Below, piece after piece: positions 23,960-32,799 of a stretch of DNA of 39,901 bases (positions are counted from its first letter, which is position 1; every line of letters begins with the position of its first letter). The translations under genes were made by a program, and so were the position numbers. The stretch comes from Mycobacterium sp. AT1 (GTDB lineage: Bacteria; Actinomycetota; Actinomycetes; Mycobacteriales; Mycobacteriaceae): the NCBI RefSeq assembly GCF_002043095.1, contig NZ_MVOC01000020.1, positions 1-39,901 on the forward strand. Direction: 5' to 3'. The notes below the pieces were generated by a model. The model ran no database searches, was not told the DNA's origin, and was given only the letters and a program-made list of their open reading frames with translations.

Positions 23960-25414
23960 ATGAACGACGTCATCGTCGTCGGCGCGGGCAATGCCGGCTA
24001 CGTCGCCGCCCACGCAGCAGCTACCCGAGGCCGCAGCGTGCTGCTGCTGGAGAAGGCCGACGAGGCAACCTCGGGGGGCAACAGCTACTACACCGCGGGC
24101 GCGACCCGCATCGCCCACCACGGCATCGACGATCTTCGCCAATGGGTGGAGCCAGACATCCGCCACGACGTCAGTGAGGTGCCGCCCTATTCCGCCGAGG
24201 AGTACGCCGCCGACCTCGTGAAGGTTACCGAGGGGCGCAACGACCCCGCGCTGACCGACGTGCTGGTCAACGAGTCCGCCGACACCATCAAATGGCTTGT
24301 CTCGCTTGGTCTCAAGTACCGCCTGATGTACGAACGACAGGCCTATTCCCGCCCCGATGGCACCTACCTGTTTTGGGGTGGACTGCACGTGGGCAACGTC
24401 GGCGGCGGCGAGGGCCTGATCGCCGATCACCGAGCCGTGGCCAAACGGCTCGGCATCGAGACCCGCTACGAACACCGCGTGGTCGAGCTGTTGACCGACG
24501 GTGGGCGCGTTACCGGCGTGCGCGTCGAGACGCCCCAGGGCACGAAGGAAATGCGCGCCGAGTCGGTCGTCATGACCGCAGGCGGATTCGAGTCCGATCC
24601 CACGTGGCGCGAGAAGCACCTCGGCACCGGCTGGGCGAACGCCAAAGTGCGCGGTACGCCGCACAATACGGGTGACCTGATCGCAGCCGCCATGGACGTA
24701 GGCGCGTCTGCCGGCGGCGACTGGTCGACGTGCCACAGCGTGCAGTGGGACGCCTTCCTGCCCGGCAACGAGAGTAACCGCGAACTGACCAACCGCCTGA
24801 CGAGACAGAGCTATCCGCTCGGCATCATCGTGAACACGCTGGGGGAGCGATTCCTCGACGAGGGTGCGGACTTCCGCAACTACACCTATGCCAAGTACGG
24901 CAGGGAGATCCTCGCGCAGCCGGGTTCCACCGCCTACCAGATCTTCGACGCCTCGCTGCGGCCCATGCTGCGTGCCGAGGAATACGACATGCCCGGGGTC
25001 TCGGTCGCCGTGGCCGACACTCTCGAAGACCTCGCCGCCGAGATCGACGTGGACGCTGACACGTTCCTGCGCACGGTGCACGAGTTCAACGCCTCCATCG
25101 ACCGTTCGGTCGCCTTCGATCCGACCGTCAAGGACGGCCGCCGAGCCGGTGTCGTACCACCCAAGAGCAACTGGGCAGCCCCGTTGGAGACCGGCCCGTT
25201 CTACGCCTTCGGCGTCACGTGCGGAATCACATTCACCTTCGGCGGGGTCAAGACCGACACCCACGGTCGGGTCCTCGACGAGTCCCTCACGCCGATACCG
25301 GGACTGTTCGCGGCAGGCGAGATGCTCGGCGGACTGTTCAGCGGCAACTACCCGGGTGGCTCGGGTCTGGCCGCGGGGTCGGTCTTCGGCCGTCGGGCGG
25401 GTGCGCTGGCGTGA
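23960..25414 (+). CDS. FAD-dependent dehydrogenase, tricarballylate dehydrogenase/fumarate reductase type
   Basis: The 484-residue flavoprotein begins with the FAD motif VIVVGAGNAGYVAAHAAA and ends with the family pattern TPIPGLFAAGEMLGG then YPGGSGLAAGSVFGR. The layout (single FAD domain, capping domain, no haem or secretion signal) matches the TcuA-like tricarballylate dehydrogenase subgroup of the fumarate reductase family. TcuA desaturates tricarballylate to cis-aconitate. It is the last gene of the operon, after AGAGAG. It may desaturate a polycarboxylic intermediate before hydration by the MaoC enzyme. 3-Ketosteroid dehydrogenase-type activity is the alternative, less likely from its ends. 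Confidence 0.82.
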   Translation: MNDVIVVGAGNAGYVAAHAAATRGRSVLLLEKADEATSGGNSYYTAGATRIAHHGIDDLRQWVEPDIRHDVSEVPPYSAEEYAADLVKVTEGRNDPALTDVLVNESADTIKWLVSLGLKYRLMYERQAYSRPDGTYLFWGGLHVGNVGGGEGLIADHRAVAKRLGIETRYEHRVVELLTDGGRVTGVRVETPQGTKEMRAESVVMTAGGFESDPTWREKHLGTGWANAKVRGTPHNTGDLIAAAMDVGASAGGDWSTCHSVQWDAFLPGNESNRELTNRLTRQSYPLGIIVNTLGERFLDEGADFRNYTYAKYGREILAQPGSTAYQIFDASLRPMLRAEEYDMPGVSVAVADTLEDLAAEIDVDADTFLRTVHEFNASIDRSVAFDPTVKDGRRAGVVPPKSNWAAPLETGPFYAFGVTCGITFTFGGVKTDTHGRVLDESLTPIPGLFAAGEMLGGLFSGNYPGGSGLAAGSVFGRRAGALA

Positions 25415-25644
25415 GGTGAGATCGGCGGCGCGGATGTGCAAGCCGCATACCGGATTCCGCGGCACTGGCGATGACCACGGAAGGGTACGGCACCGGTCAC
25501 GGCGATCTGGTGGCGCGGGCGGTCATAGTGTCACCGTTCTCGGCACCGGCAACCGAACTTGCACATGTCGCCGCGACCCACCCGCACGACGAACTCCGCG
25601 AGGTCTCCACGGTCCTTGCGTCACAACAGAACCCACGCGAGAAC

Positions 25645-26577
25645 TCACATCTGCTGGCGAAGTGCAGACGGCGTCATGCCGTAACGGTGTCGGACCAGGG
25701 TGGAGAACTGAGCGTGTGAGCTGAACCCCCACTTCGTGGCGATGTCGGCAATGCTGGTATCGGGGAAGGTGTGCAGATCGCTGATGGCGCGCTCCAGACG
25801 TCGTTCCCGAATGAGGCGACTGACCGATGTTCCGGAATCGGTGAACGTTCTGTTGAGGTGACGGAGACTTACCCCCACTGCACGCGCCACGTCGTCCGCC
25901 GTCAGCTCCGAACCGGAAACCGCGGATTCGATGAACGACCTCGCTTGCTGTATCCGGAGAGCCGAGAGGTCTCCGCTCAGACCTGACACGGTGCCGACCG
26001 CGTCCAGAAGTGCCTTCGGGGTGCAGAGTCTGGGCTCCAGGTTCTCATCCCTGGCGACGTTGAGCAGGTCGGCCAGCGCCACTGCACCCTTGACCGTGGG
26101 GTCGCCGACGATCGGTCGCCGCAAGCTAGAGCTTCCGAAGTGCTCCTGCAATGCGTCCCTGGGAACGTCGATCAAGATTTGTCGCATGGGGGTGCCGAAG
26201 GCGAAGAGGTACGGAGAGATCGTGTCGTAGACGATGACCTGTCCCGCATGCACCGGGATGCAGCCCTCGGCACAGTAAAAGAACGCGGAGCCCTCGACGA
26301 GCAGCGACGCAAACACCGACTCCTTGGGGCGGGTCTCAACGAGCTCCCGGGTCCGCTCGATGAAATGGGCGTTGGCCCTGATGTCGGCGAGCTTGATGTC
26401 GCCGACGTCGAAGTTCGATTGCTCAGCAGACAGACCGTCGCTGGCGTAGGTGTTGCAGCGGAGACCGATCAGGACCTGGGTGTTGTAGCTCTCCCAATAC
26501 TCGACCCGGTCGAGTGGGTCGACATCGGCCGTCCGAACGGATCCGGTCGCGACGACCGTGAGCTGACGATCCGACAT
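25645..26577 (-). CDS. AraC-family transcriptional regulator
   Basis: This 310-residue regulator has an N-terminal AraC-binding-like domain (about 40-185) and a C-terminal double helix-turn-helix: ELTADDVARAVGVSLRHLNR and SIADIATKWGFSSHAQFS followed by RHRYGMTPSALR. The organisation is that of AraC activators of aromatic catabolic genes. The ATG at 26577 has GGGAG five bases upstream. It is divergent from the cupin-MFS-ADH-SDR operon (208-base gap) and convergent with the preceding flavoenzyme gene, so it most likely activates the cupin operon. The 230 bases between it and the flavoenzyme hold nothing I recognise. Confidence 0.9.
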   Translation of the reverse strand: MSDRQLTVVATGSVRTADVDPLDRVEYWESYNTQVLIGLRCNTYASDGLSAEQSNFDVGDIKLADIRANAHFIERTRELVETRPKESVFASLLVEGSAFFYCAEGCIPVHAGQVIVYDTISPYLFAFGTPMRQILIDVPRDALQEHFGSSSLRRPIVGDPTVKGAVALADLLNVARDENLEPRLCTPKALLDAVGTVSGLSGDLSALRIQQARSFIESAVSGSELTADDVARAVGVSLRHLNRTFTDSGTSVSRLIRERRLERAISDLHTFPDTSIADIATKWGFSSHAQFSTLVRHRYGMTPSALRQQM

Positions 26578-26785
26578 CCGTGCTCCCGTTTACATGTGAT
26601 CCGAAACACGCTATCAGACCCTTGTGCAGGCGTTTCTTGAATGCGGACGGCGCCCAAGGCCGTCTGCGGGCAGATGCGGGGTCCGATTATTGAAAGGAAC
26701 TCGTCTCGCGGGTGGAAGAACGCATCCGTCGTGATGCAGTTCACTGCGAAGTGCCCTCAGTCACCCTTAGAGAAACGAGCAGAAG

Positions 26786-27319
26786 ATGGCTCAATTGCCG
26801 ACCTCCGAGTTCTGGCAGGACCTCAAGCCGATCACGGATTCCATGAAGCCCGATGCTCAGCCAGAGGTATTTCACCAGTTCGCCCCGATCGACGACGAGC
26901 GGTACTACGCGCCGCTGTCCGAGACCGTCCTGTCCCGGCCCCTGTGGATCTCGCCGCGCGACAATCGCTGGGCCGACATCCTGTGGGCCAAGACGGCGGG
27001 GTTGGTCAATCGGCATTACCATCCGCACGAGGTTTTCGCCTACACGCTCTCAGGTAAATGGGGGTACCTCGAACAAGAGTGGACGGCCGAGGCCGGTTCG
27101 TTCGTCTTCGAAACTCCTGGTGAAGCGCACACCCTCGTCGCCTACGAGCACGAAGATCAGATGCGTTCCTTCTTCGTCGTCACGGGGCCGCTGGTCTGGC
27201 TAGACGAGGACGGAAACTCCACTGGACACTTCGACGTGCATGACTACTTGGCCTTGTGCCGAAAGCACTACGAAGCCAACGGAATCGGAGCGGCCTACGT
27301 CGACTCCCTGATTCGCTGA
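26786..27319 (+). CDS. cupin dioxygenase, 2,4'-dihydroxyacetophenone dioxygenase family
   Basis: The 177-residue single-domain cupin resembles 2,4'-dihydroxyacetophenone dioxygenase, which splits the bond between a keto and a hydroxymethyl carbon to give an aromatic acid and formate. The first cupin motif is NRHYHPHEVFAYTLSGKWGY, with H77 and H79 as likely iron ligands, and the second is ETPGEAHTLV with H115. The ATG at 26786 follows GAGAAACGAGCAGAAG. It leads an operon with a transporter, an ADH and an SDR. The true substrate could be another aryl or alkyl alpha-hydroxyketone. Confidence 0.8.
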   Translation: MAQLPTSEFWQDLKPITDSMKPDAQPEVFHQFAPIDDERYYAPLSETVLSRPLWISPRDNRWADILWAKTAGLVNRHYHPHEVFAYTLSGKWGYLEQEWTAEAGSFVFETPGEAHTLVAYEHEDQMRSFFVVTGPLVWLDEDGNSTGHFDVHDYLALCRKHYEANGIGAAYVDSLIR

Positions 27320-27342
27320 ACAGCCAGAAAGCACTCGCTCAG

Positions 27343-28647
27343 ATGGCTTCCGTCGAAACGGGCTCGTCTCACCAGACCCGTAGCTACGTACCGCCCCCAC
27401 GCGGTGGGCACTACGAGAACGTATTGCTCGCGATACTCTTCGGCACCTTCGGCTTCGTCTTCTTCGACCGACTCGCGCTGAACTATCTCATCCCGTACTT
27501 CAAAGACGAACTCGGCCTGGATAACTCACACATCGGCCTCCTCGGAGGTGTGCCTGCGCTGACATGGGCGCTCTCCGGCCTGCTGGTCGGTTACCTGTCC
27601 GACCGGACGGACCGCCGAAAACGCTATCTCGTCGGGGCGATCATTGCGTTCACCGTCTTCTCGGCTCTATCGGGGATGGTGGGCGGCGTCGCCAGCCTGC
27701 TGTTGCTACGTGCGGTGATGGGCGGCGCCGAGGGTGCGGTGCTTCCCTTGGCGCAACCGATGATCATGTACTCCTCTACCCCGAAGCGGCGCGGTCTCAA
27801 CATGGGGCTGGTTCAGGGTTCTTCCGCCGGCCTGCTCGGCGGAGTGCTAGGTCCGATCGTCACCGTCTGGATGGCGGAACACTTCGGTTGGCGAACGGCG
27901 TTCTACGTCACCGTGATTCCGGGTGTCATACTCGCCCTCCTCGTGCTCGCCAAGGTCCGTGACCTCCGCCTCCGTGATCCTTCGACCGTCGCTCAGGACG
28001 CCGCCGACGCCGCATCGGCGATCAGCAACGGTGATCCGACCATGACGTTCGGGCAGGCCCTGCGGAGCCGCAATGTCGTCGTCTGCTTGGTCATCGCCGT
28101 GTTCTACATGACGTGGTTCACCACCACGCAGACCTTCATCCCGCTATACCTCAGCCAGGAGAAGAAGTTCGACGCCGGCCAGGCCAGCCTGGTACTCAGC
28201 GGCATCGGTATCGCATGGATCGTCTGGGGTGCGTTGGTACCTGGAATCTCCGACCGCATAGGTCGCCGGCCGGCAATGATTGGCTTCTCCTCGCTCGCGA
28301 TTCTTGCCCCCTTGGCGATCGTGTACATCGATTCGCCTGTGCTGCTCTTCCTCGCCTTGGTGGTGACCTACACCGGACTGGGCTGCTTCACCTTGATGAT
28401 GGCGACGATTCCTGGCGAGACGGTCCCACGACACCTGGTCGCTACCTGTCTCGGCGCCATCATGGGTACCGGCGAGATCATCGGCGGGTTCGTCGCCCCG
28501 TGGCTGGCTGGCGTGCTGTCCGACGCGTTCGGTCTTCAGATGAGCATGTTCATTCCGGCGGGTGCGGCAGTCGTCGTCGTCGCTGTGAGTTTCGCGCTCA
28601 TCGAGACTGCGCCCTCGAAGGCGGCCGCGACACCGAGGTTGAGTTGA
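27343..28647 (+). CDS. MFS transporter
   Basis: The 434-residue protein has about 12 membrane segments. Motif A reads GYLSDRTDRRKRY between helices 2 and 3 and PGISDRIGRRPAM in the second half. FDRLALNYLIPYFKDELGLDNS at helix 1 is typical of the anion:cation symporter and aromatic-acid groups. The ATG at 27343 is the first good start after the cupin stop, and its ribosome site is modest. Its stop shares a base with the start of the ADH gene. It probably imports the substrate of the operon. Confidence 0.88.
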   Translation: MASVETGSSHQTRSYVPPPRGGHYENVLLAILFGTFGFVFFDRLALNYLIPYFKDELGLDNSHIGLLGGVPALTWALSGLLVGYLSDRTDRRKRYLVGAIIAFTVFSALSGMVGGVASLLLLRAVMGGAEGAVLPLAQPMIMYSSTPKRRGLNMGLVQGSSAGLLGGVLGPIVTVWMAEHFGWRTAFYVTVIPGVILALLVLAKVRDLRLRDPSTVAQDAADAASAISNGDPTMTFGQALRSRNVVVCLVIAVFYMTWFTTTQTFIPLYLSQEKKFDAGQASLVLSGIGIAWIVWGALVPGISDRIGRRPAMIGFSSLAILAPLAIVYIDSPVLLFLALVVTYTGLGCFTLMMATIPGETVPRHLVATCLGAIMGTGEIIGGFVAPWLAGVLSDAFGLQMSMFIPAGAAVVVVAVSFALIETAPSKAAATPRLS

Positions 28648-29696
28648 TGGTGAGCGCGGTGCGTTGGCACGCGGCGGGAGACGTGCGGCTCGACGAGGTG
28701 GAGAAGATCGAGCCAGGCGAGGGCCAGGTCGAAATCGCCGTGGCTTTCTGCGGCGTCTGTGGAAGCGACCTTCACGAGATCCTCGACGGCCCACATGCAA
28801 TACCCGTCGACGTGCCGCATCCACTGTCGCGTGCCGTCGCACCGATCGTCCTCGGCCACGAGTTCTCGGGAATCGTGACCGCACTCGGGGCCGGTGTCGA
28901 TGGCGTCGCAGTGGGAGATGCCGTGGTCGTCGAACCCAATTACCGGTGTGGGCAGTGCGGGCAGTGCCGCGCCGGCCGATATCACACGTGTACGTCATTC
29001 GGTTTCGCCGGCTTGATGGGTGACGGCGGCTTGGCGCACCGGGTAGTACTCCCCGCCTACATGATTCACCCACTGCCGGCGGGATTCGATCTCGCCGTCG
29101 CCGCCGTTCTCGAACCTGCGGCAGTGGCGCTACACGCAGTGCGACGCTCGTCGATTGAGCCCGGCGGCACCGCGGCAGTGGTGGGGCTTGGTCCCGTCGG
29201 ACTGCTCGTCGGACTGCTGCTGAGAAACCGCGGTGCGCGGACGGTGGTGGGCATCGACCCGACGTCGACGCGGCGCGACGCAGCCGGTGCTCTTGGTTTC
29301 GACGTTGCGGTGCATTCGGTCGCTGGCATCGCAGCAGCGGGGTTGGTCGAGGGCGTCGACGTCGCATTCGAGGTGGCCGGAAACCAAGACGCGTTCGATG
29401 CCGCGATCTCGTGCGCTCGGGTTGGCGGGGAGGTCGTCCTCATGGGCTTGACCGACCACCTCACGCTCTCGGCATTCGACTTCGTCAACGACGAGAAGAC
29501 CGTGCGGGCGAGCGTTGGATACAACGACTGTCATGGCGAACTCATCGAGCTCGTCCAATCCGGACGACTTGACCTGTCCCCGCTGGTCTCTCGCGTCGTG
29601 TCTCTGCAGGATGCTCCTGCGATGCTGCTCGACATGGCCAACTCGGGTTCAACAGGCCTCAAGACATTGATTCGCGTGAACGAGGAACTCTCATGA
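28647..29696 (+). CDS. zinc-dependent alcohol dehydrogenase, butanediol-dehydrogenase-like
   Basis: This 349-residue medium-chain dehydrogenase has the catalytic zinc motif FCGVCGSDLHEI and GHEFSG, the structural zinc cysteines in YRCGQCGQCRAGRYHTC and the cofactor motif VVGLGPVGLL with a following aspartate in GIDPTS, pointing to NAD. The loop GPHAIPVDVPHPLS between the zinc residues resembles 2,3-butanediol and sorbitol dehydrogenases, which act on vicinal diols. That fits a role in making the alpha-hydroxyketone cleaved by the cupin enzyme. It overlaps the MFS gene by one base and the SDR gene by four. Confidence 0.9.
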   Translation: MVSAVRWHAAGDVRLDEVEKIEPGEGQVEIAVAFCGVCGSDLHEILDGPHAIPVDVPHPLSRAVAPIVLGHEFSGIVTALGAGVDGVAVGDAVVVEPNYRCGQCGQCRAGRYHTCTSFGFAGLMGDGGLAHRVVLPAYMIHPLPAGFDLAVAAVLEPAAVALHAVRRSSIEPGGTAAVVGLGPVGLLVGLLLRNRGARTVVGIDPTSTRRDAAGALGFDVAVHSVAGIAAAGLVEGVDVAFEVAGNQDAFDAAISCARVGGEVVLMGLTDHLTLSAFDFVNDEKTVRASVGYNDCHGELIELVQSGRLDLSPLVSRVVSLQDAPAMLLDMANSGSTGLKTLIRVNEELS

Positions 29697-30451
29697 CCGA
29701 ATCCGAATCAACATTGTGGGGCAATGTTTTTCGCGGTGATCTGTTCGAGAATCGAACCGTAGTGGTCACTGGTGGAACAAGTGGGATCGGGGCATCCACG
29801 GCTACGGCATTCGCAGGGCTCGGTGCTCGTGTGATCGCGGTCGGACTGCCTGCGCGCGAGGCCGGCGAAGGTCCTGCCGAGAATGTCGAAGTGGTGCATG
29901 TGGACGTGACCGACGACGCGGCGGTGAGCGCCTTGATCGCTGGGCAGCAGCGGATCGACGTCGTGATCCATTGCGCCGGAATTGCTCTCGAAGATGGGAG
30001 TGAACACGAATCATCAGGGTGGGATCGGGTCCTTGGAGTGAATCTCACGTCGAGTATGCGATTGGCGTCGGCGGCGCGAACGAAGCTGAGGGATTCCAGG
30101 GGATCGATGGTCAACATCTCGTCCATGTACGCCACGTTCGGCAGCCCCGTCATCCCGGCGTACAGCGCCTCGAAGGGTGGACTCGTGCAACTGACGAAGT
30201 CCCTGGCCGCTGCCTATGCGGACGACGGAATACGCGTCAATGCGGTAGCACCGGGGTGGATCGACACGCCCTTGGGTCGGGGACGCATGGCCGACGAGGT
30301 GGCGAATGCGGAGATCCTGGCACGTACCCCGTTGGGTCGCTGGGGCAGGCCGCACGAGATCGCACAGGCAATCATGTTCTTGGCGTCACCGGCGGCATCA
30401 TTCATCACCGGCACAACGATTACCGTCGATGGCGGCTATTCGACGACTTAG
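29693..30451 (+). CDS. short-chain dehydrogenase/reductase
   Basis: The 252-residue classical SDR has TGGTSGIG (cofactor), HCAGIA in place of the usual NNAG, the catalytic serine in VNISSMYA, YSASKGG (tyrosine-lysine pair) and the C-terminal FITGTTITVDGGYSTT. It is the last gene of the AraC-linked operon and starts inside the ADH stop codon (ATGA). It may act on a second hydroxyl of the substrate or regenerate cofactor. Confidence 0.92.
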   Translation: MTESESTLWGNVFRGDLFENRTVVVTGGTSGIGASTATAFAGLGARVIAVGLPAREAGEGPAENVEVVHVDVTDDAAVSALIAGQQRIDVVIHCAGIALEDGSEHESSGWDRVLGVNLTSSMRLASAARTKLRDSRGSMVNISSMYATFGSPVIPAYSASKGGLVQLTKSLAAAYADDGIRVNAVAPGWIDTPLGRGRMADEVANAEILARTPLGRWGRPHEIAQAIMFLASPAASFITGTTITVDGGYSTT

Positions 30452-30622
30452 CTGCGAACGACGGGTAGCTCAGCCGACGGCTGCGCGGATCAGTGTGCCC
30501 ACCGACCCCAACGATCGATTGACACGTCTACACGTGATTCCGATGCGAGTTTGCTTGCTGGAGCGATTGCGCATTCTGCAAACGCGGTAGCACTTCGCAT
30601 CCCACTTCGGCACCATCGGGCT

Positions 30623-30859
30623 ATGAGCAAGCAGATCGCCGTTCGGCTTCCGGACGAAGTCGTCGATTTCATTGACGGGGAAGTGGACCGACGGCACGTC
30701 GAGAGCCGCGCGTCATTTGTACTCAAAGCGCTCGAACGTGAGCGACGCAGGCTGATCGCTGCCCGCGATGCGACGATTCTCGCCAACCGGACCACGGCAG
30801 ACGATGACTTCGATGCACTCGCTGCTCATACTTCCACCTTCGAACTGGATATCGATTGA
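30623..30859 (+). CDS. mazE: MazE-type ribbon-helix-helix antitoxin
   Basis: The 78-residue protein begins with the DNA-binding strand and helices of a ribbon-helix-helix domain (MSKQIAVRLPDEVVDFIDGE then SRASFVLKALERERRR). Its acidic C-terminal tail (TTADDDFDALAAHTSTFELD) is of the kind that wraps round a MazF toxin. An upstream in-frame start at 30551 would add 24 residues without family features. A TTGACA box lies at 30519-30524. Its stop overlaps the TTG start of the toxin gene, so the two are coupled and probably autoregulated. Confidence 0.85.
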   Translation: MSKQIAVRLPDEVVDFIDGEVDRRHVESRASFVLKALERERRRLIAARDATILANRTTADDDFDALAAHTSTFELDID

Positions 30860-31152
30860 GGCCAATTCATGTTGCCCAACTCGATAAGGCTCGGCCGGTT
30901 CTGATCCTGACTCGGGAGCTCGTGCGGCCTCACCCAACCAGGGTCACCGTGGCACCGATCACCGGAACGGTTCGCGGCTTGTCGACCGAAGTTCCAGTAG
31001 GTGTGCGTAACGGACTCGAGAAAGATTCCGCCGTCAGCGTTGACGACATCGTCACGATTCCTGTTACGGCACTAGGCGTCAGATCGTTCTTCCTTCCTGA
31101 TCAAGAGGAATTGCTGACAACGGCGATCCAGCACGCGTTCGATCTCGACTGA
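30856..31152 (+). CDS. mazF: MazF-type toxin (endoribonuclease)
   Basis: The 98-residue protein matches mycobacterial MazF/PemK toxins: MRPIHVAQLDKARPVLILTR at the start, then VTVAPITGTVRGLSTEVPVG, and DDIVTIP. The family cleaves single-stranded RNA at short sequences. The start is TTG at 30856, overlapping the antitoxin stop (TTGA); no ATG would preserve the conserved RPIHVA start, so TTG is well supported. The weak start may keep toxin below antitoxin. Confidence 0.88.
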   Translation: MRPIHVAQLDKARPVLILTRELVRPHPTRVTVAPITGTVRGLSTEVPVGVRNGLEKDSAVSVDDIVTIPVTALGVRSFFLPDQEELLTTAIQHAFDLD

Positions 31153-31394
31153 CAAGCAAGGGCAACTGACGTGCGGGGCCTTCTCAATCGAGAACGCGTC
31201 TGCGGCGACGAAGGGTTCGCTGCGAAATCACCTGAGCAACTGTGAAATACGGCGGACCCTACTGGCAACTCGCCATGTTGGACGCTGCCATATTCCTCTG
31301 GATTGTGGCCTCAGAGCTCGGGGAGCGCGTCGCGGCTGGTCGCCGCACTATCTGAACTGGTTGCCGCACATGGCATTGCGTTCACCCTTCCGGT

Positions 31395-32753
31395 CTACTG
31401 GTTGACCAGTTTGCGCGCCGCCGCGTCTGGGTTGACGCCCAGCAGCGGGGTCGGCACGGACTTGGTCTCGCGGGCGGTCAGAGCAGATGCCGCCGCGATG
31501 ACGCAGACGACGGCGGTGAAGGCGCCGATGACGACCCAGCCGCCTTCGCGGATGCCGCCGAGCGCGGTGACGATGGTCGGCGCGAAGCCGGCCACCAGGA
31601 AGCCGAGCTGGGTGCCGATCGCCACACCGGAGAAGCGCACCTTGGTGCTGAACATCTCGTTGTAGAACGACGGCCACACGGCGTTGGCCGCGCCGTAGCC
31701 GAACGCGAAGGTCGCGACGGCGAGCACGAAGGTCCACGTGTGGTCGGCGTTGCTCATCGAGAGCATGTAGAAGGGCATCAGCACCGCGGAAGACAGTGCG
31801 CCGTAGACGAATACGGGCTTACGGCCGATCTTGTCGGCGAGCATGCCGAACAACGGCTGGGTGCCGAGCGCTACGACGTTGGCCACGACCACCAACCACA
31901 GGGTGATGTCGGCGGGCAGCCCGACCTTCTTGCCGTAGGCGATGGCCAGGGTGCCGAAGACCGTCGAGACCGCGGCGATGAAGGCGCAGAAGAACACTCG
32001 CAGCACGTCGCGCCAGTGGTCCTTCACCAAGGGCTTCAGTGGCATCTTGGCGATGTCGCCAGCGGCCTTGGCCTCTTCGAATTCCGGCGTCTCGTGCAGC
32101 TTGCGGCGGATGAAGTAGGCCACCAGGACGACGACCGCGCTGAGCCAGAACGGAACGCGCCAGCCCCAGGACAGCTCGTCCTCGTCGGACAGTGAGACGA
32201 ACGGAATCAGCACCAGCGACGCGAGGATGAGGCCGCCCTGGGTTCCGGTCAACGTCCACGACGTGTAGAACGCGCGCTTGTCGTCGGGTGCGTGCTCGAG
32301 GGTCAGCGAGCTGGCTCCGGCCTGCTCTCCTGCGGCCGAGAAGCCTTGCAGCAGACGGCAGAGCACGAGGAGGCTGAGCCCGAGGTAGCCGGCCGTGCCG
32401 TAGGTGGGCAGGCAGCCGATCGCGAACGTGGAGACACCCATCAGCACGATGGTGAACATCAGCACCTTCTGGCGGCCGATGCGGTCGCCGAAGTGGCCGA
32501 GCACGAAGGCGCCGACTGGCCGGGCGAAGTACGCGACGCCGAAGGTGGCGAACGACATCAGCAGTGCGGCCTGTCCACCGCCTTCGGGGAAGAAGACCCT
32601 TGGGAAGATCAGCGCCGCGGCCTGACCGAAGAGGAAGAAGTCGTAGTACTCCACGGCGCTGCCCATGAAGCTGGCCAGGGCGGCCCGCTTCGGAGTGCGC
32701 GCCGGTCCACCCGGCGGCGTACCGCCTGATGTGTTCTGGTGGATTGCGGTCAT
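31395..32753 (-). CDS. MHS-family MFS transporter, probable shikimate/quinate uptake
   Basis: This 452-residue, 12-helix protein belongs to the metabolite:H+ symporter branch of the MFS (ShiA, KgtP, ProP type): FMGSAVEYYDFFLFGQAAAL in helix 1, GHFGDRIGRQKVL as motif A, and RLLQGFSAAGEQAGAS. The linkage 46 bases downstream of a shikimate/quinate dehydrogenase gene suggests it imports shikimate, quinate or dehydroshikimate. AGGAGGA precedes the ATG. It is the last gene of the minus-strand operon; the 242 bases between it and mazF hold nothing recognised. Confidence 0.88.
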   Translation of the reverse strand: MTAIHQNTSGGTPPGGPARTPKRAALASFMGSAVEYYDFFLFGQAAALIFPRVFFPEGGGQAALLMSFATFGVAYFARPVGAFVLGHFGDRIGRQKVLMFTIVLMGVSTFAIGCLPTYGTAGYLGLSLLVLCRLLQGFSAAGEQAGASSLTLEHAPDDKRAFYTSWTLTGTQGGLILASLVLIPFVSLSDEDELSWGWRVPFWLSAVVVLVAYFIRRKLHETPEFEEAKAAGDIAKMPLKPLVKDHWRDVLRVFFCAFIAAVSTVFGTLAIAYGKKVGLPADITLWLVVVANVVALGTQPLFGMLADKIGRKPVFVYGALSSAVLMPFYMLSMSNADHTWTFVLAVATFAFGYGAANAVWPSFYNEMFSTKVRFSGVAIGTQLGFLVAGFAPTIVTALGGIREGGWVVIGAFTAVVCVIAAASALTARETKSVPTPLLGVNPDAAARKLVNQ

Positions 32754-32799
32754 TGGAATCCTCCTAGGTTCCCTGCGGTTGACGATCTTTGGGGGCGAA

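Noticed and set aside
23540..25465. Minus-strand open frame of 641 codons opposite the ADH and flavoenzyme genes
   Set aside because: It is antisense to two well-supported genes, has no recognisable domain and no plausible ribosome site.
30519..30547. Complete promoter for mazEF
   Set aside because: TTGACA at 30519-30524 is good, but I see no convincing -10 at 16-19 bases, so only the -35 box is mentioned with the gene.
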